From: Gemmatimonadota bacterium
GTDB lineage: Bacteria; Gemmatimonadota; Gemmatimonadetes; Gemmatimonadales; GWC2-71-9
Assembly: GCA_003251175.1 (NCBI GenBank)
Contig: QKHC01000021.1
Span: 1-36,017, forward strand
Length of the DNA: 36,017 nucleotides
Direction: 5' to 3'
This document shows positions 16,394 to 23,945 of this stretch, in pieces; position 1 is the first letter of the stretch, and every line of letters starts with the position of its first letter. The position numbers were made by a program, and so were the translations under genes. The notes beneath the pieces were generated by a model. The model did not search any database. It was not told where the DNA came from and saw only the letters and a program-made list of their open reading frames with translations.

Positions 16394-16762
16394 CTAGCCC
16401 CAGAACACCACGTAGCCCCGCTTTTCGAGCTCCATGGCGAGCGCCTCTTCCGCCGCCTCGGCCTCCCGACGGGACTCGAACGGGTTCCAGGCCGCATACA
16501 GGTCAGGACGGAGCCGCTTCCCGTACCGGTACACCTTGGTGTTCGCCAGGCGACCACCGCGCATGTGCTGGGCGAACCGCTCCTCCGGCGTCTTGACCGT
16601 CTGGCCGACATAGACGCATCCCGCTACCCGGGTGCCGCGCCAGCGTGCGGGCATGGCTCCGGCGTCGAGCTCGACGACGTAGACGCAGTAGGCCGACCCG
16701 CGGGACCGCTTTCGCCGCGCGGTTCGCTTGCGGCGGGGCGGTCTCGCTCGCTTGTCCGGCAC
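16394..16762 (-). CDS. GIY-YIG-like nuclease-fold protein
   Basis: 122 residues from a GTG at 16760-16762. The first 23 residues are Arg/Lys-rich (RRKRTARRKRSRG), suitable for nucleic-acid contact. The core follows the GIY-YIG layout: YCVYVVEL (25-32, in place of GIY) and CVYVGQT (49-55, in place of YIG), then PEERFAQH with the conserved Arg R62 and H66, and a helix with glutamates ESRREAEAAEEAL (96-108). The compact single-domain size matches UPF0213/YhbQ-like members. The first motif is atypical (YVV for GIY), so activity is uncertain. It lies 67 nt downstream of the feoB stop in the same direction... its start is actually upstream of the small membrane gene and after feoB in transcription order, so it may be read through from feoAB. 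No direct link to iron is evident. Confidence 0.72.
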   Translation of the reverse strand: MPDKRARPPRRKRTARRKRSRGSAYCVYVVELDAGAMPARWRGTRVAGCVYVGQTVKTPEERFAQHMRGGRLANTKVYRYGKRLRPDLYAAWNPFESRREAEAAEEALAMELEKRGYVVFWG

Positions 16763-16829
16763 GAGTGCTTCCCTGGTGGCTACGGTCCTTGAGGATGGGC
16801 GCGGACCGGCGGTCGCGCCAGAGCGGGCG

Positions 16830-18704
16830 CTACCCGAGGGCCCATCGCGTGAGTAGCGCCGCGCCGTAGGCGAGGGTGAGCGTGTAACCGAAGAGCAGCG
16901 TCGGATAACGCCAACCCCCGGTCTCCCGCCGCACCACGGCGAGCGTCGAGACGCACTGCATGGCGAACGCGAAGAACACCAGCAGCGCGATCGCTGCCGC
17001 GGGCTCGAGATGGCGACGCAGAGCGTGCTGCAGCCCGACGGACGTCGCGTCGCCTTCGATGCCGTGGATCGTGCCCAGCGTGCCTACGATCACCTCGCGG
17101 GCGGCGAGCGACGTGACCAGGCCGAGTCCGATCTGCCAGTCGAACCCCAGCGGTCGGATGGCGGGCTCGATCGAGCGGCCGATGGTCCCCGCGACGCTGT
17201 GCTCGAGCGCCGGGGGGCGACCGTCCACCAGCGGCAGGTGGCATAGCAGCCAGAGCCCCACTGAGGCCGCGAGGATCACGGTGCCCGCGCGCGTCAAGAA
17301 TGCCCGCGACCGGTCGGCGAGCCGCAGACCAAGCCCGCGGATGGTGGGCAGGCGATAGGGTGGTAGCTCGAGGACGAACGGCGTGCGGTCACTGCGCAGA
17401 ATAGTCGACTTGAGCAGCCGAGCGGTGCCGACAGCGGCGAGGAATCCCAGCACGTACAGGCCCAGTAACACCGCGGCGCGGGTCCCGAACGCCCGGCCCA
17501 GCAGTGGACCGTCGGGCACGAATGCCGCGATGATCAGCGTGTAGACGGGCAGCCGCGCGGCACACGTCATGAACGGCGCAACGAGGATCGTGGCGAGGCG
17601 ATCGCGCCGGTTCTCGATGGTGCGCGTCGCGAGCACTGCGGGCACCGCGCAGGCGTAGGCCGACAGCAGGGGGATGAACGATTTGCCCTGCAGTCCGATG
17701 CGCGCCATGGTGCGATCGGCGATCAGCGCGGCTCGAGCCAGATAGCCCGAATCCTCGAGCACCCCGATGAACAGGAACAGGACCGCGATCTGTGGTAGAA
17801 ACACGACGACCGAGCCGACCCCGGCCACCACGCCCTCGCTCACGAGATCGCGGACCGCGCCGGCCGGCAGCGGCGCCACGAGGACGGCGCCCACTGCGGT
17901 CACGAGCTGTTCGATCAGGTCCGACAGCGGCGCCGCCGCGGTGAACATCGCCTGAAAGACACCCAGCACCACCGCCAGGAGGACGAGCGGGCCTGCCACG
18001 GGATGGAGAAAGACCGCATCGAGCCGCCGCGTCCAGCGCGGCGGTGCGGGTGCGCGGTACGCAGCGGCGTCGCTCATCCGACTGGCCCACAGGCGGCACG
18101 CGGGCACGTTCTGCAACACCGGCAGCGGCACCCGCGACGGAGCGCCGAAGCGACCCGCGAGATAGTGGCGCACGGCCTCCAGGCCATGACCCGTGACCGC
18201 GCTCACGAGCACGACGGGTGCACCCAGCTGATCCGCGAGGGCGGCGGCGTCGACCCCGCCGCCGCCGCGCGCGAGATCGTCCACCATGTTGAGCACCACG
18301 AGCGTGGGCAGGCCGAGCGCCAGCACGGGCGCGGCGAGGGGCAAGTGCCGGCCGAGGCGTGTGGCATCGAGCACCAGAATCACCGCGTCGGGGCGGACGA
18401 CTCCGGGCATCCGGCCGCCCAGAATGTCCGCGGTGATGCGCTGATCCTCGGAACGAGGCTCGAGGCTGTGCGTACCGGGCAGGTCGAGGATCTCGACTTC
18501 GCGCAGCGACGACGTGCGTACCCGGCCCCGGCGCTGCTCCACCGTGACCCCCGGGTAGTTGGCCACGCGCTGGCGCAGCCCCGTGAGCCGGTTGAAGAGC
18601 GTCGACTTGCCGGAGTTGGGCGGGCCGACGAGCGCCACGGTCAGCGTGCGTGCCGTGCGATGGGTGGCCGGCGCGACAGGCGGCGGCTCGTGACAGGCGG
18701 TCAC
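16830..18704 (-). CDS. feoB: Ferrous iron transporter FeoB
   Basis: 624 residues starting at GTG 18702-18704, which overlaps the feoA stop as GTGA. The cytoplasmic G domain (about 20-180) has G1 GPPNSGKST (27-35), G2 around T54 in YPGVTVEQ, G3 DLPGTH (74-79) and G4 NMVD (139-142). A helical linker leads to the membrane domain with two Gate regions. The conserved FLPQIAVLFLFIGVLEDSGY, ACAVPAVLATRTIENRRDR and PFMTCAARLPVYTLII are the transport-core signatures. It is somewhat shorter than E. coli FeoB (773) mainly at loops and the C-terminus. It imports Fe(II) across the inner membrane. The conserved Gly before the Cys of the 'GCAVPA' motif is Ala here, a mild change. The partner FeoA is encoded immediately upstream; no feoC is seen. 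Confidence 0.96.
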   Translation of the reverse strand: MTACHEPPPVAPATHRTARTLTVALVGPPNSGKSTLFNRLTGLRQRVANYPGVTVEQRRGRVRTSSLREVEILDLPGTHSLEPRSEDQRITADILGGRMPGVVRPDAVILVLDATRLGRHLPLAAPVLALGLPTLVVLNMVDDLARGGGGVDAAALADQLGAPVVLVSAVTGHGLEAVRHYLAGRFGAPSRVPLPVLQNVPACRLWASRMSDAAAYRAPAPPRWTRRLDAVFLHPVAGPLVLLAVVLGVFQAMFTAAAPLSDLIEQLVTAVGAVLVAPLPAGAVRDLVSEGVVAGVGSVVVFLPQIAVLFLFIGVLEDSGYLARAALIADRTMARIGLQGKSFIPLLSAYACAVPAVLATRTIENRRDRLATILVAPFMTCAARLPVYTLIIAAFVPDGPLLGRAFGTRAAVLLGLYVLGFLAAVGTARLLKSTILRSDRTPFVLELPPYRLPTIRGLGLRLADRSRAFLTRAGTVILAASVGLWLLCHLPLVDGRPPALEHSVAGTIGRSIEPAIRPLGFDWQIGLGLVTSLAAREVIVGTLGTIHGIEGDATSVGLQHALRRHLEPAAAIALLVFFAFAMQCVSTLAVVRRETGGWRYPTLLFGYTLTLAYGAALLTRWALG

Positions 18705-18940
18705 AGCGCCTGCTCCAGCATGAGGTGCCGGGCGGTCTCGCGCCGCAGCGCGAGCTCTGCGCCGTCCACCCGATACACGCGCGGATCGCCGCTCGGCGCT
18801 GCCGCGAGGGCCAAAACCCGTACACCGGGCAGGAACCCAAGCTCCATGAGGTAGCGGGCGTGCGTCGGTGCCAGCTCCAGATCGCGCAGGACGCCCGTCG
18901 CGCCAAGGGGGAGATCCGCGAGGGTGGCGGGCGGGGGCAT
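18701..18940 (-). CDS. feoA: Ferrous iron transport accessory protein FeoA
   Basis: 79 residues from ATG 18938-18940. The SH3-like FeoA fold is recognised by TLADLPLGATGVLRDLE at the start, the helix HARYLMELGFLPGVRVLALA in the middle, and DGAELALRRETARHLML at the end, which is the usual order (leucine-rich 'LGFxPGxxV', then 'R..A..I'). It binds or regulates FeoB at the inner-membrane cytoplasmic face. It is the first gene of a two-gene operon, with the start of feoB overlapping its stop. No Shine-Dalgarno is obvious. Confidence 0.93.
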   Translation of the reverse strand: MPPPATLADLPLGATGVLRDLELAPTHARYLMELGFLPGVRVLALAAAPSGDPRVYRVDGAELALRRETARHLMLEQAL

Positions 18941-18971
18941 GGAGAGTAAACCAATCGCAATAGGGGCAAGA

Positions 18972-19002
18972 CTTCACGAAGGCCGACTGAAGCATCCTTC
19001 AC
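18972..19002. promoter_or_regulatory. Imperfect inverted repeat upstream of feoA (possible operator)
   Basis: Between feoA (start 18940) and the gene at 19213 there are 272 bases without a gene I can support. The only structure I see is here: CTTCA (18972-18976) pairs with TGAAG (18988-18992), and GAAGG (18978-18982) pairs with CCTTC (18996-19000), 32-60 nt before feoA. It does not resemble a consensus Fur or DtxR box. An iron-responsive operator is a guess from position alone. Confidence 0.2.
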
Positions 19003-19212
19003 ACCCCTGGGGGCAGGGCACCCGGTGGACGACGGCGACACCGGTGCGGCGCTCGGCCCACAGGGCGGCGGCGAGATCCACCGCCGGGTAGATCGCGCCG
19101 GGACGGCACGGATCTCGCGGCCACCGTTGCGGAGAGCAGCAGACCGCGCCGGGGTGGCGATGGCGGGGGTCGCGACGGGGCGGCGCGGGATGACCCGCAG
19201 CCGGGGTGCGCC

Positions 19213-19557
19213 GTGAACGATGCCGAGTGCCGCTGCCAGCGCCCGCCGTTCAACCAGGACGACTTCGAGATCCGCTTCGTGGGTCTGGACGACGGAGGTG
19301 GGCGGTTCGCGGAGGTCACCCTGCAACGCTGCTGGCGATGCGGCCAGCAGTGGCTCCACTACCGCGTCGAGCAGGAGGGATTCTCCCACTCCGGGCGGTG
19401 GTACCGCGGCGCCATCTCCAGCGGTGCGGCAACACGTGCCACAGCGGCGGAGGCCGGGCGCCTCCTCGCCACCCTGCCCTGGCACTTCTACGGCGGCAGC
19501 TATTACCGCTCCTCCGGAGCGCGATCTGACGGGCCCGTCGACACCAGCCGGCTCTAG
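19213..19557 (+). CDS. Small protein with two Cys pairs, function unknown
   Basis: 114 residues from GTG 19213-19215; the next ATG (19218) belongs to another frame. Four cysteines fall in two pairs, C6-x-C8 near the start and C40-x2-C43 (CWRCG) in the middle, consistent with a zinc or iron site that joins the two strands. The rest includes VEQEGFSHSGRWYRG and LPWHFYGGSYYRSS, rich in aromatic residues. I believe homologs of this kind are scattered in Deltaproteobacteria and Gemmatimonadota but know no function. It is cytoplasmic by absence of signal or TM segments. It faces away from feoAB across a 272-bp gap and is followed after 105 bp by the subtilase. Confidence 0.65.
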   Translation: MNDAECRCQRPPFNQDDFEIRFVGLDDGGGRFAEVTLQRCWRCGQQWLHYRVEQEGFSHSGRWYRGAISSGAATRATAAEAGRLLATLPWHFYGGSYYRSSGARSDGPVDTSRL

Positions 19558-19662
19558 TCGCGCCCGCAGCCGGCGTGGTTCTTGCCGCACGACATGTGGA
19601 ACCCGTACGTTGACCGGGTTGCAGCGCACAGACCCCCAGTTCCCCGGAGCGCCGAGGATCTC

Positions 19663-21252
19663 ATGAGACGTCTCGCCGCCGTGCTGTTGGTGGCCGTCCT
19701 GGCAGCGTGCCAGGACGCCAACTCACCCGCATCGCCCATCGATGCCACTCTGCAATCCGCGCTGCGCCAGTCGGCGCCGGACCGCGTGGTGCCGGGCCAG
19801 GTGCTCGCCAGACTGGCGCCCGGAGTGCGGGCCGAAGACGTCGCCTCGAGCCACGGGCTCGCCGTCGCGGCACGCGGATACGGGGATGCCTTCGTGATTC
19901 TCCGGGGTGTCGCCGTCGGCAGTGAGCGGGCCGCGGCCGCGCGCCTCGGCAGCGATGCCCGGGTTCGCTACGCCGAGCCCGACTACCTGCGCCGGACCAC
20001 AGCGATCGACCCGCGACTGTGGGCCTTCTACAACCCCGGTGGACTGACCGTCACGTTCACCCAGGGCCGTAACAAGGGCCGCCCGGTGACCAGCTTTGCG
20101 TCGGTGGGGGATGCGGACGAGGACAACGTCGAGGGATACGCTTCGGGTGGGAGCGCGGTGGTGATCGGCTCGATCGACACCGGGGTGGATTTCGCCCACA
20201 GCGAGTTCGTCGCGGGCCAGCTGATCGCGGGGCATGACTGGTACAGTGGCGATGACGACCCGAGCGACGGCGACGGCCACGGGACGCACACGACGGGCAC
20301 CATGGTGGGCCGCACCGTCGGCGTGGCGGGGGTCGCGGGTGCTGGAGCGAACGTGAAGGTCCTGGTGCAGCGCGTCTGCGGCCCGCTGGGTTGCCCGACC
20401 TCGGCCATCGTGAGCGCGATCCGGGCCGCGGCGGACTACCCAGGCATGGTCGCCATGAACCTGTCCCTCGGGGGCAGCGCGCTGGCGCAGTCAGAATCGG
20501 ACGCGATCGCGTACGCGACGGGCAAGGGTGTGCTGGTGATCGCCTCCGCCGGGAACGACGGCACCGGCACCGTGAGCTGCCCGGCGTGCGATCCCAACGC
20601 GATCTCTGTGGGTGCCACCAACTGGCAGGACGAGCAGACGTACTACACCAACTGGGGTCCCGGCCTCGATCTGGTGGCGCCCGGCGGACAGCTGTACTCG
20701 AACACCACAGAGGAAGGTGGCATCTACAGTGCCTTCGCCGGGGGCGGATACCGGTACCTGCAGGGCACTTCGATGGCCGCGCCACAGGTGACCGGCACCG
20801 CCGCCATCGTCGCGTCCAAGACCGGGGCGCGGGGCAGTGCCCTCCGTGCCAGGCTCGAGAACACCGTCGACGACCTTGGCGCGACGGGCTACGACCCCGA
20901 GTTCGGTAACGGCCGCCTCAACAGCTATCGGGCGGTGACTGGCACGACCCTCAACGAGGGCGGCGGTGGGGGTGGCGGCGGCGGTGGCAGCGGCACCCTG
21001 GCGGCGTCGTTCAGCTACTCGTGTGGCGGCTCGACCACGTGCCAGTTCGACGGCACCGCGTCCACCGGCGCAACGTCCTTCGGCTGGACCTTCGGGGATG
21101 GCGCCGGCGCCAGCGGCCCGACGGCATCGCACACGTACGGTGACGTCGGCACGTACACGGTCACGCTGACGGTCGGCGACGGCACCGGAACGGACTCGGC
21201 GAGCCAGACCGTGAGCTGCTCCGTGAAGGGACGCCGGCTGCGCTGCGGCTGA
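19663..21252 (+). CDS. Subtilisin-like (S8) serine protease lipoprotein with PKD domain
   Basis: 529 residues from ATG 19663, chosen because MRRLAAVLLVAVLAACQDAN forms a lipoprotein signal with lipobox cysteine C16. An inhibitor-I9-like propeptide region (about 40-108, VPGQVLARLAPGV and ending RYAEPDYLRR) precedes the peptidase domain. The catalytic triad is complete: D172 (SIDTGVDF), H206 (DGHGTHTTG), S370 (GTSMAAPQVTG), with oxyanion N298 (SAGNDG). A Gly-rich linker (433-444) joins a PKD domain (about 446-520) with FGWTFGDGAG and HTYGDVGTYTVTLTV. Four cysteines in the PKD part (C454, C460, C519, C528) could form disulfides. Expected role: extracellular protein degradation, surface-anchored. 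A strong hairpin follows the stop. Confidence 0.95.
   Translation: MRRLAAVLLVAVLAACQDANSPASPIDATLQSALRQSAPDRVVPGQVLARLAPGVRAEDVASSHGLAVAARGYGDAFVILRGVAVGSERAAAARLGSDARVRYAEPDYLRRTTAIDPRLWAFYNPGGLTVTFTQGRNKGRPVTSFASVGDADEDNVEGYASGGSAVVIGSIDTGVDFAHSEFVAGQLIAGHDWYSGDDDPSDGDGHGTHTTGTMVGRTVGVAGVAGAGANVKVLVQRVCGPLGCPTSAIVSAIRAAADYPGMVAMNLSLGGSALAQSESDAIAYATGKGVLVIASAGNDGTGTVSCPACDPNAISVGATNWQDEQTYYTNWGPGLDLVAPGGQLYSNTTEEGGIYSAFAGGGYRYLQGTSMAAPQVTGTAAIVASKTGARGSALRARLENTVDDLGATGYDPEFGNGRLNSYRAVTGTTLNEGGGGGGGGGGSGTLAASFSYSCGGSTTCQFDGTASTGATSFGWTFGDGAGASGPTASHTYGDVGTYTVTLTVGDGTGTDSASQTVSCSVKGRRLRCG
20959..20995 (+). repeat. Gly-codon simple-sequence tract
   Basis: A run of GGC/GGT/GGG codons encodes the poly-Gly linker between protease and PKD domain of the subtilase. 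Such tracts are prone to slippage in whole-codon steps, which would only alter linker length. Confidence 0.7.
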
Positions 21253-21278
21253 GCGACGCCGCCGACCCCACACGCGCC

Positions 21279-21308
21279 AAGCGGCGCCGGAGCGATCCGG
21301 CGCCGCTT
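21279..21308. terminator. Perfect 12-bp hairpin, bidirectional terminator
   Basis: AAGCGGCGCCGG (21279-21290) and CCGGCGCCGCTT (21297-21308) are perfect inverted arms with loop AGCGAT. The A/T-ended stem reads CTT then CGTTTCG on the plus strand. It sits 26 nt after the subtilase stop and 22 nt before the stop of the convergent DUF4412-like gene, the expected place for a shared terminator. Confidence 0.8.
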
Positions 21309-21330
21309 CGTTTCGGAACTCGGGCGCGGG

Positions 21331-22212
21331 CTAGCGCTGCGTCCGAGCCATCTCCTCGATCGTCTTCTTGGTGAACCCGGACGGCACGACGAAGAGATCG
21401 GCCGCGACGGCCTTGCGCTCGACCGCGATGATTTCGTCCACGTCGTATCCCGACTGGTACGCGAAGCGCTGCGTCCGCACCGGCAAGCCCTGCTCCCACA
21501 GCACATCTTCGTCGCTGACCTCGTGCTCGTCGTCGGGACTGAGCGCGGACTTGACGCGGGTCAGGAACGCGCGGACGGCGCCCTCGAGCGACTGCTGCCC
21601 GCCCGCGACGCACCCGACTGTGGTCGCCTCCTCAGTTGTCACTTCGAACACGCGACACGCCATGCCGGCGACGGTGGCCGTCTCGCCGCGGTCCCGTGCC
21701 GCTGGTCGCCCGCGCCCAGGCCCCGCGGATGCGCCCTGTCCCCGCGCGTCGCGGACCGTTTCCGCCAGCTGGCCCATGTCTACGTAGTAGCGCTCCTTCA
21801 TGTTCAGAAAGAAGAACGTGCGCGCATCGAGATCCAGCAGGCCGACCATGCCGGGGCCGCCAGCCTGCGTGACTTCCTGCCGGATCCTGGATCCCTGCAC
21901 GTACAGGGTCACATCACTCACATCTGCTTCGTTGTCGCGCGCGAACTGCAGCAGCTCGTTCATCGGAACGGCCAGGAGCTTGGCCGCGACTCCCCGCCAG
22001 TACTGCTGCTCGCTCTGGTCCTCTGGCGTGTCGTCGGCTCCGCCCGCGCGCTCCTCGAGAAGCTGATCAACCTGCTCGCTGTGCAACATGACGGTTCGCA
22101 CGCGGATCATACCTTCGAATTGCTGCGCGTGCGCCCGGATCGGCACAAGGGTCGTGCCGGAGAGCGCCAGGGCGGCAGCCAGCCACCTCGTGGTCGCTCG
22201 GGCGGTGAACAT
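21331..22212 (-). CDS. Secreted DUF4412-like protein
   Basis: 293 residues from ATG 22210-22212, with GGAGG ten nt upstream, which fixes the start. A signal peptide ends around residue 30 (RAHAQQFEG). The mature part has beta-rich text typical of DUF4412: FEGMIRVRTVML at the start, VTLYVQGSRIRQEVTQAG, then FFFLNMKERYYVDM, GMACRVFEVTT and GCVAGGQQSLEG, ending DLFVVPSGFTKKTIEEM. These proteins resemble LolA/LolB-like beta folds and are found in the periplasm; function is unknown. A charged insert (about 60-75) and an Arg/Gly-rich stretch (about 165-185) break the fold. The two nearby upstream genes on this strand are probably separate; a 94-bp gap precedes it. Confidence 0.82.
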   Translation of the reverse strand: MFTARATTRWLAAALALSGTTLVPIRAHAQQFEGMIRVRTVMLHSEQVDQLLEERAGGADDTPEDQSEQQYWRGVAAKLLAVPMNELLQFARDNEADVSDVTLYVQGSRIRQEVTQAGGPGMVGLLDLDARTFFFLNMKERYYVDMGQLAETVRDARGQGASAGPGRGRPAARDRGETATVAGMACRVFEVTTEEATTVGCVAGGQQSLEGAVRAFLTRVKSALSPDDEHEVSDEDVLWEQGLPVRTQRFAYQSGYDVDEIIAVERKAVAADLFVVPSGFTKKTIEEMARTQR

Positions 22213-22306
22213 GGAAGTATCCTCCGGTGGAGGCGGCGGCATCGCGCCGCGCCGCAGTGGGCCTAGAAGCTGGCTCGCGGCACAGGCGCCCGCAAGCGCG
22301 CCGGCA

Positions 22307-23128
22307 TCACCGTCGCCACGGCAGGGTGGAGAGATCCGCCACGGAGTCGAGGACCGCGTCCGGCGACCGCCCACCTCGACGCTCGTCGCCGGGTCTGTAC
22401 TTGCCGGTGCGCACCAGGATGCCCCGGCAACCCGCGCTCACCGCGCCTGCCACGTCGGTCTCCACGTCATCCCCGACGACGGCGATCTCGGATGCGGCGA
22501 CGCCAAGCGTCCGCATCGCGGCCTCGAAGAACGCGGGCGCCGGCTTGCCCACCACGACCGCGCTCGTGCCGGTCGCGTACTCCAGCGCCGCCACGAACGG
22601 GCCAGCGTCGAGCATCAGGTCGCCCGCCACCCGCCAGTAGCGGTTCTTCTGAATCGCCACCATTCGCGCCCCCGCGAGCAGCCAGCGAAAGGCCCGGTTC
22701 AGCGCGTCGTAGCTCCAGCCCGAGCCGAGATCCCCGATGACCACCGCCTCGGGCCGCTGGTCGTCGCGGGTGAATGCGTGGAACTCCTCGAAGGAGGCTT
22801 CAGCCAGGTACAGCGCGACGCGCCGAATGCCCTGCTCGGCGAGCCACGTGGCCGCTGCCGCGGGTGCGGTCAGAATCTCCTCGGCGTGCACCTCGAACCC
22901 CATCGCGCGCAGCCGTTCGGCCAGGATGCGCCGCGGGAAGCGAGTGGTGTTGGTGGTGAAGCGCAGCGGAACCCCCAGCCCCCGGAGGACCGCCACCGCA
23001 TCGACCGCGCCCGGCAACGGCTGGTCGTCGAGATAGAGGGTGCCGTCGAGATCGAGTAGCAGGGCGCGGAACGGTTTCACCGCGTTCAGTTTCCGGGCTG
23101 CGCCGCCCGAAGGCAAGGGCGTGGTCAC
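22307..23128 (-). CDS. HAD-IIA family phosphatase (NagD/LHPP-like)
   Basis: 273 residues if translation starts at GTG 23126-23128, which overlaps the preceding stop as GTGA. A GTG at 23078-23080 would give 257 residues beginning KPFRALLLDLDGTLY and fits family length equally well. Motif I DLDGT (D26, D28 in the longer form), motif II Thr in RFTTNTTR, motif III Lys in VVVGKPAPAFF, and motif IV VVGDDVETDV are all present. The C2-type cap lies between motifs II and III (about 70-180). The family hydrolyses small phosphate esters (p-nitrophenyl phosphate, PLP, glycerol phosphate or phospholysine/phosphohistidine). The substrate is unknown. All catalytic residues are present, so an active cytoplasmic enzyme is expected. 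It is coupled to a secreted protein gene of unknown role. Confidence 0.9.
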   Translation of the reverse strand: MTTPLPSGGAARKLNAVKPFRALLLDLDGTLYLDDQPLPGAVDAVAVLRGLGVPLRFTTNTTRFPRRILAERLRAMGFEVHAEEILTAPAAAATWLAEQGIRRVALYLAEASFEEFHAFTRDDQRPEAVVIGDLGSGWSYDALNRAFRWLLAGARMVAIQKNRYWRVAGDLMLDAGPFVAALEYATGTSAVVVGKPAPAFFEAAMRTLGVAASEIAVVGDDVETDVAGAVSAGCRGILVRTGKYRPGDERRGGRSPDAVLDSVADLSTLPWRR

Positions 23129-23745
23129 CACCTCGCGCTGACCGCAAAACGTCCTTCCCACCACCCGGTCGGTCCGCGCCGCAGCACGCCCAGCTCGAGG
23201 GCGGCTCGACCGGCGCGAACCCGCACCTCCGGGCCCATGCCCAGGCGGGCGCGCTGTGCGCTGGGCAGGCTGGCGAGCGCCACCACGCCGACATCGAGGC
23301 GCCGCGTCACCCGATAGGTCAGCCCGGCGGGGTCGATCCCTACCTGCCGCCTTCCGCGCGCGCTCACCGGCTGTTGGATGCTCACGGTGCCGTTGGCGGC
23401 GAGGCGCCCGACTCGAACCCGGGGCAACAGATACAGCCGCGCGAAGCGACCCGATGAAAGGTCGGCGTACCCGAGCGCAACCAGCACCCGGGAGGCGGCC
23501 GCGAGGCGGAGATCGGTGCCCACCGCACCGATCGCGGACAGATGGCCCGGTCCCGGCTGGCGCAGTGTCCCGGCGATCAGGAGCACGGGTCCCGCGCTGT
23601 GACCCGCGTACAGGGACACGGCGCCATCGGTGCCATGGCGGAGCAGAAACAGGTCGCGACGCGGGGGCAGCTGGCCGGCGAGCGGACCCGCGAGTCCCCC
23701 CGCGACGAGGCTCCCTGCCAGTGCCAGGATACCGCTGCGGCCCAT
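23125..23745 (-). CDS. Secreted or outer-membrane hypothetical protein
   Basis: 206 residues from ATG 23743-23745, with GGGAG about nine nt upstream. A signal peptide (about 1-25: MGRSGILALAGSLVAGGLAG) predicts export. The mature part alternates strands such as DLFLLRHGTDGAVSLYAG, LLIAGTLRQPG, SRVLVALGYADLSSG and RLYLLPRVRVGRLAANGTV, ending in aromatic FAVSARW. The terminal Trp and alternating pattern fit a small outer-membrane beta-barrel, but this is by eye. No named family is recognised. Its stop overlaps the HAD phosphatase start, so the two are probably one transcript. The neighbouring DUF4384-like gene is divergent. Confidence 0.68.
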   Translation of the reverse strand: MGRSGILALAGSLVAGGLAGPLAGQLPPRRDLFLLRHGTDGAVSLYAGHSAGPVLLIAGTLRQPGPGHLSAIGAVGTDLRLAAASRVLVALGYADLSSGRFARLYLLPRVRVGRLAANGTVSIQQPVSARGRRQVGIDPAGLTYRVTRRLDVGVVALASLPSAQRARLGMGPEVRVRAGRAALELGVLRRGPTGWWEGRFAVSARW

Positions 23746-23945
23746 GCTGCAAGCTCCCGCTGAGGCTCCGGGAGGGGAGCGATGTCTCACCCACCCGTAG
23801 CGAAAGGCGCATAACCCGCTGCGAGCGGCTCAGCGGGCGATGCGCCGGCGCAACAGCACCAGACGGCGCACCGCTTGGCCCGTCGCTTGACGCCCGACCC
23901 CGATTGGGGTTCGTTACCCGTAGGACGTTTCGCGGCGAGGATCCC

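Noticed and set aside
16478-16490. tRNA T-arm-like sequence (GACTCGAACGGGTT)
   Set aside because: It lies inside the GIY-YIG-like coding sequence and no cloverleaf can be drawn around it.
17389-19629. Long minus-strand frame across feoB and the subtilase upstream region
   Set aside because: It overlaps FeoB and FeoA out of frame, and no motif is present.
20959-20995. Poly-Gly codon tract as a possible variable repeat or CRISPR-like element
   Set aside because: It is an in-frame protein linker without conserved spacers or repeat units.
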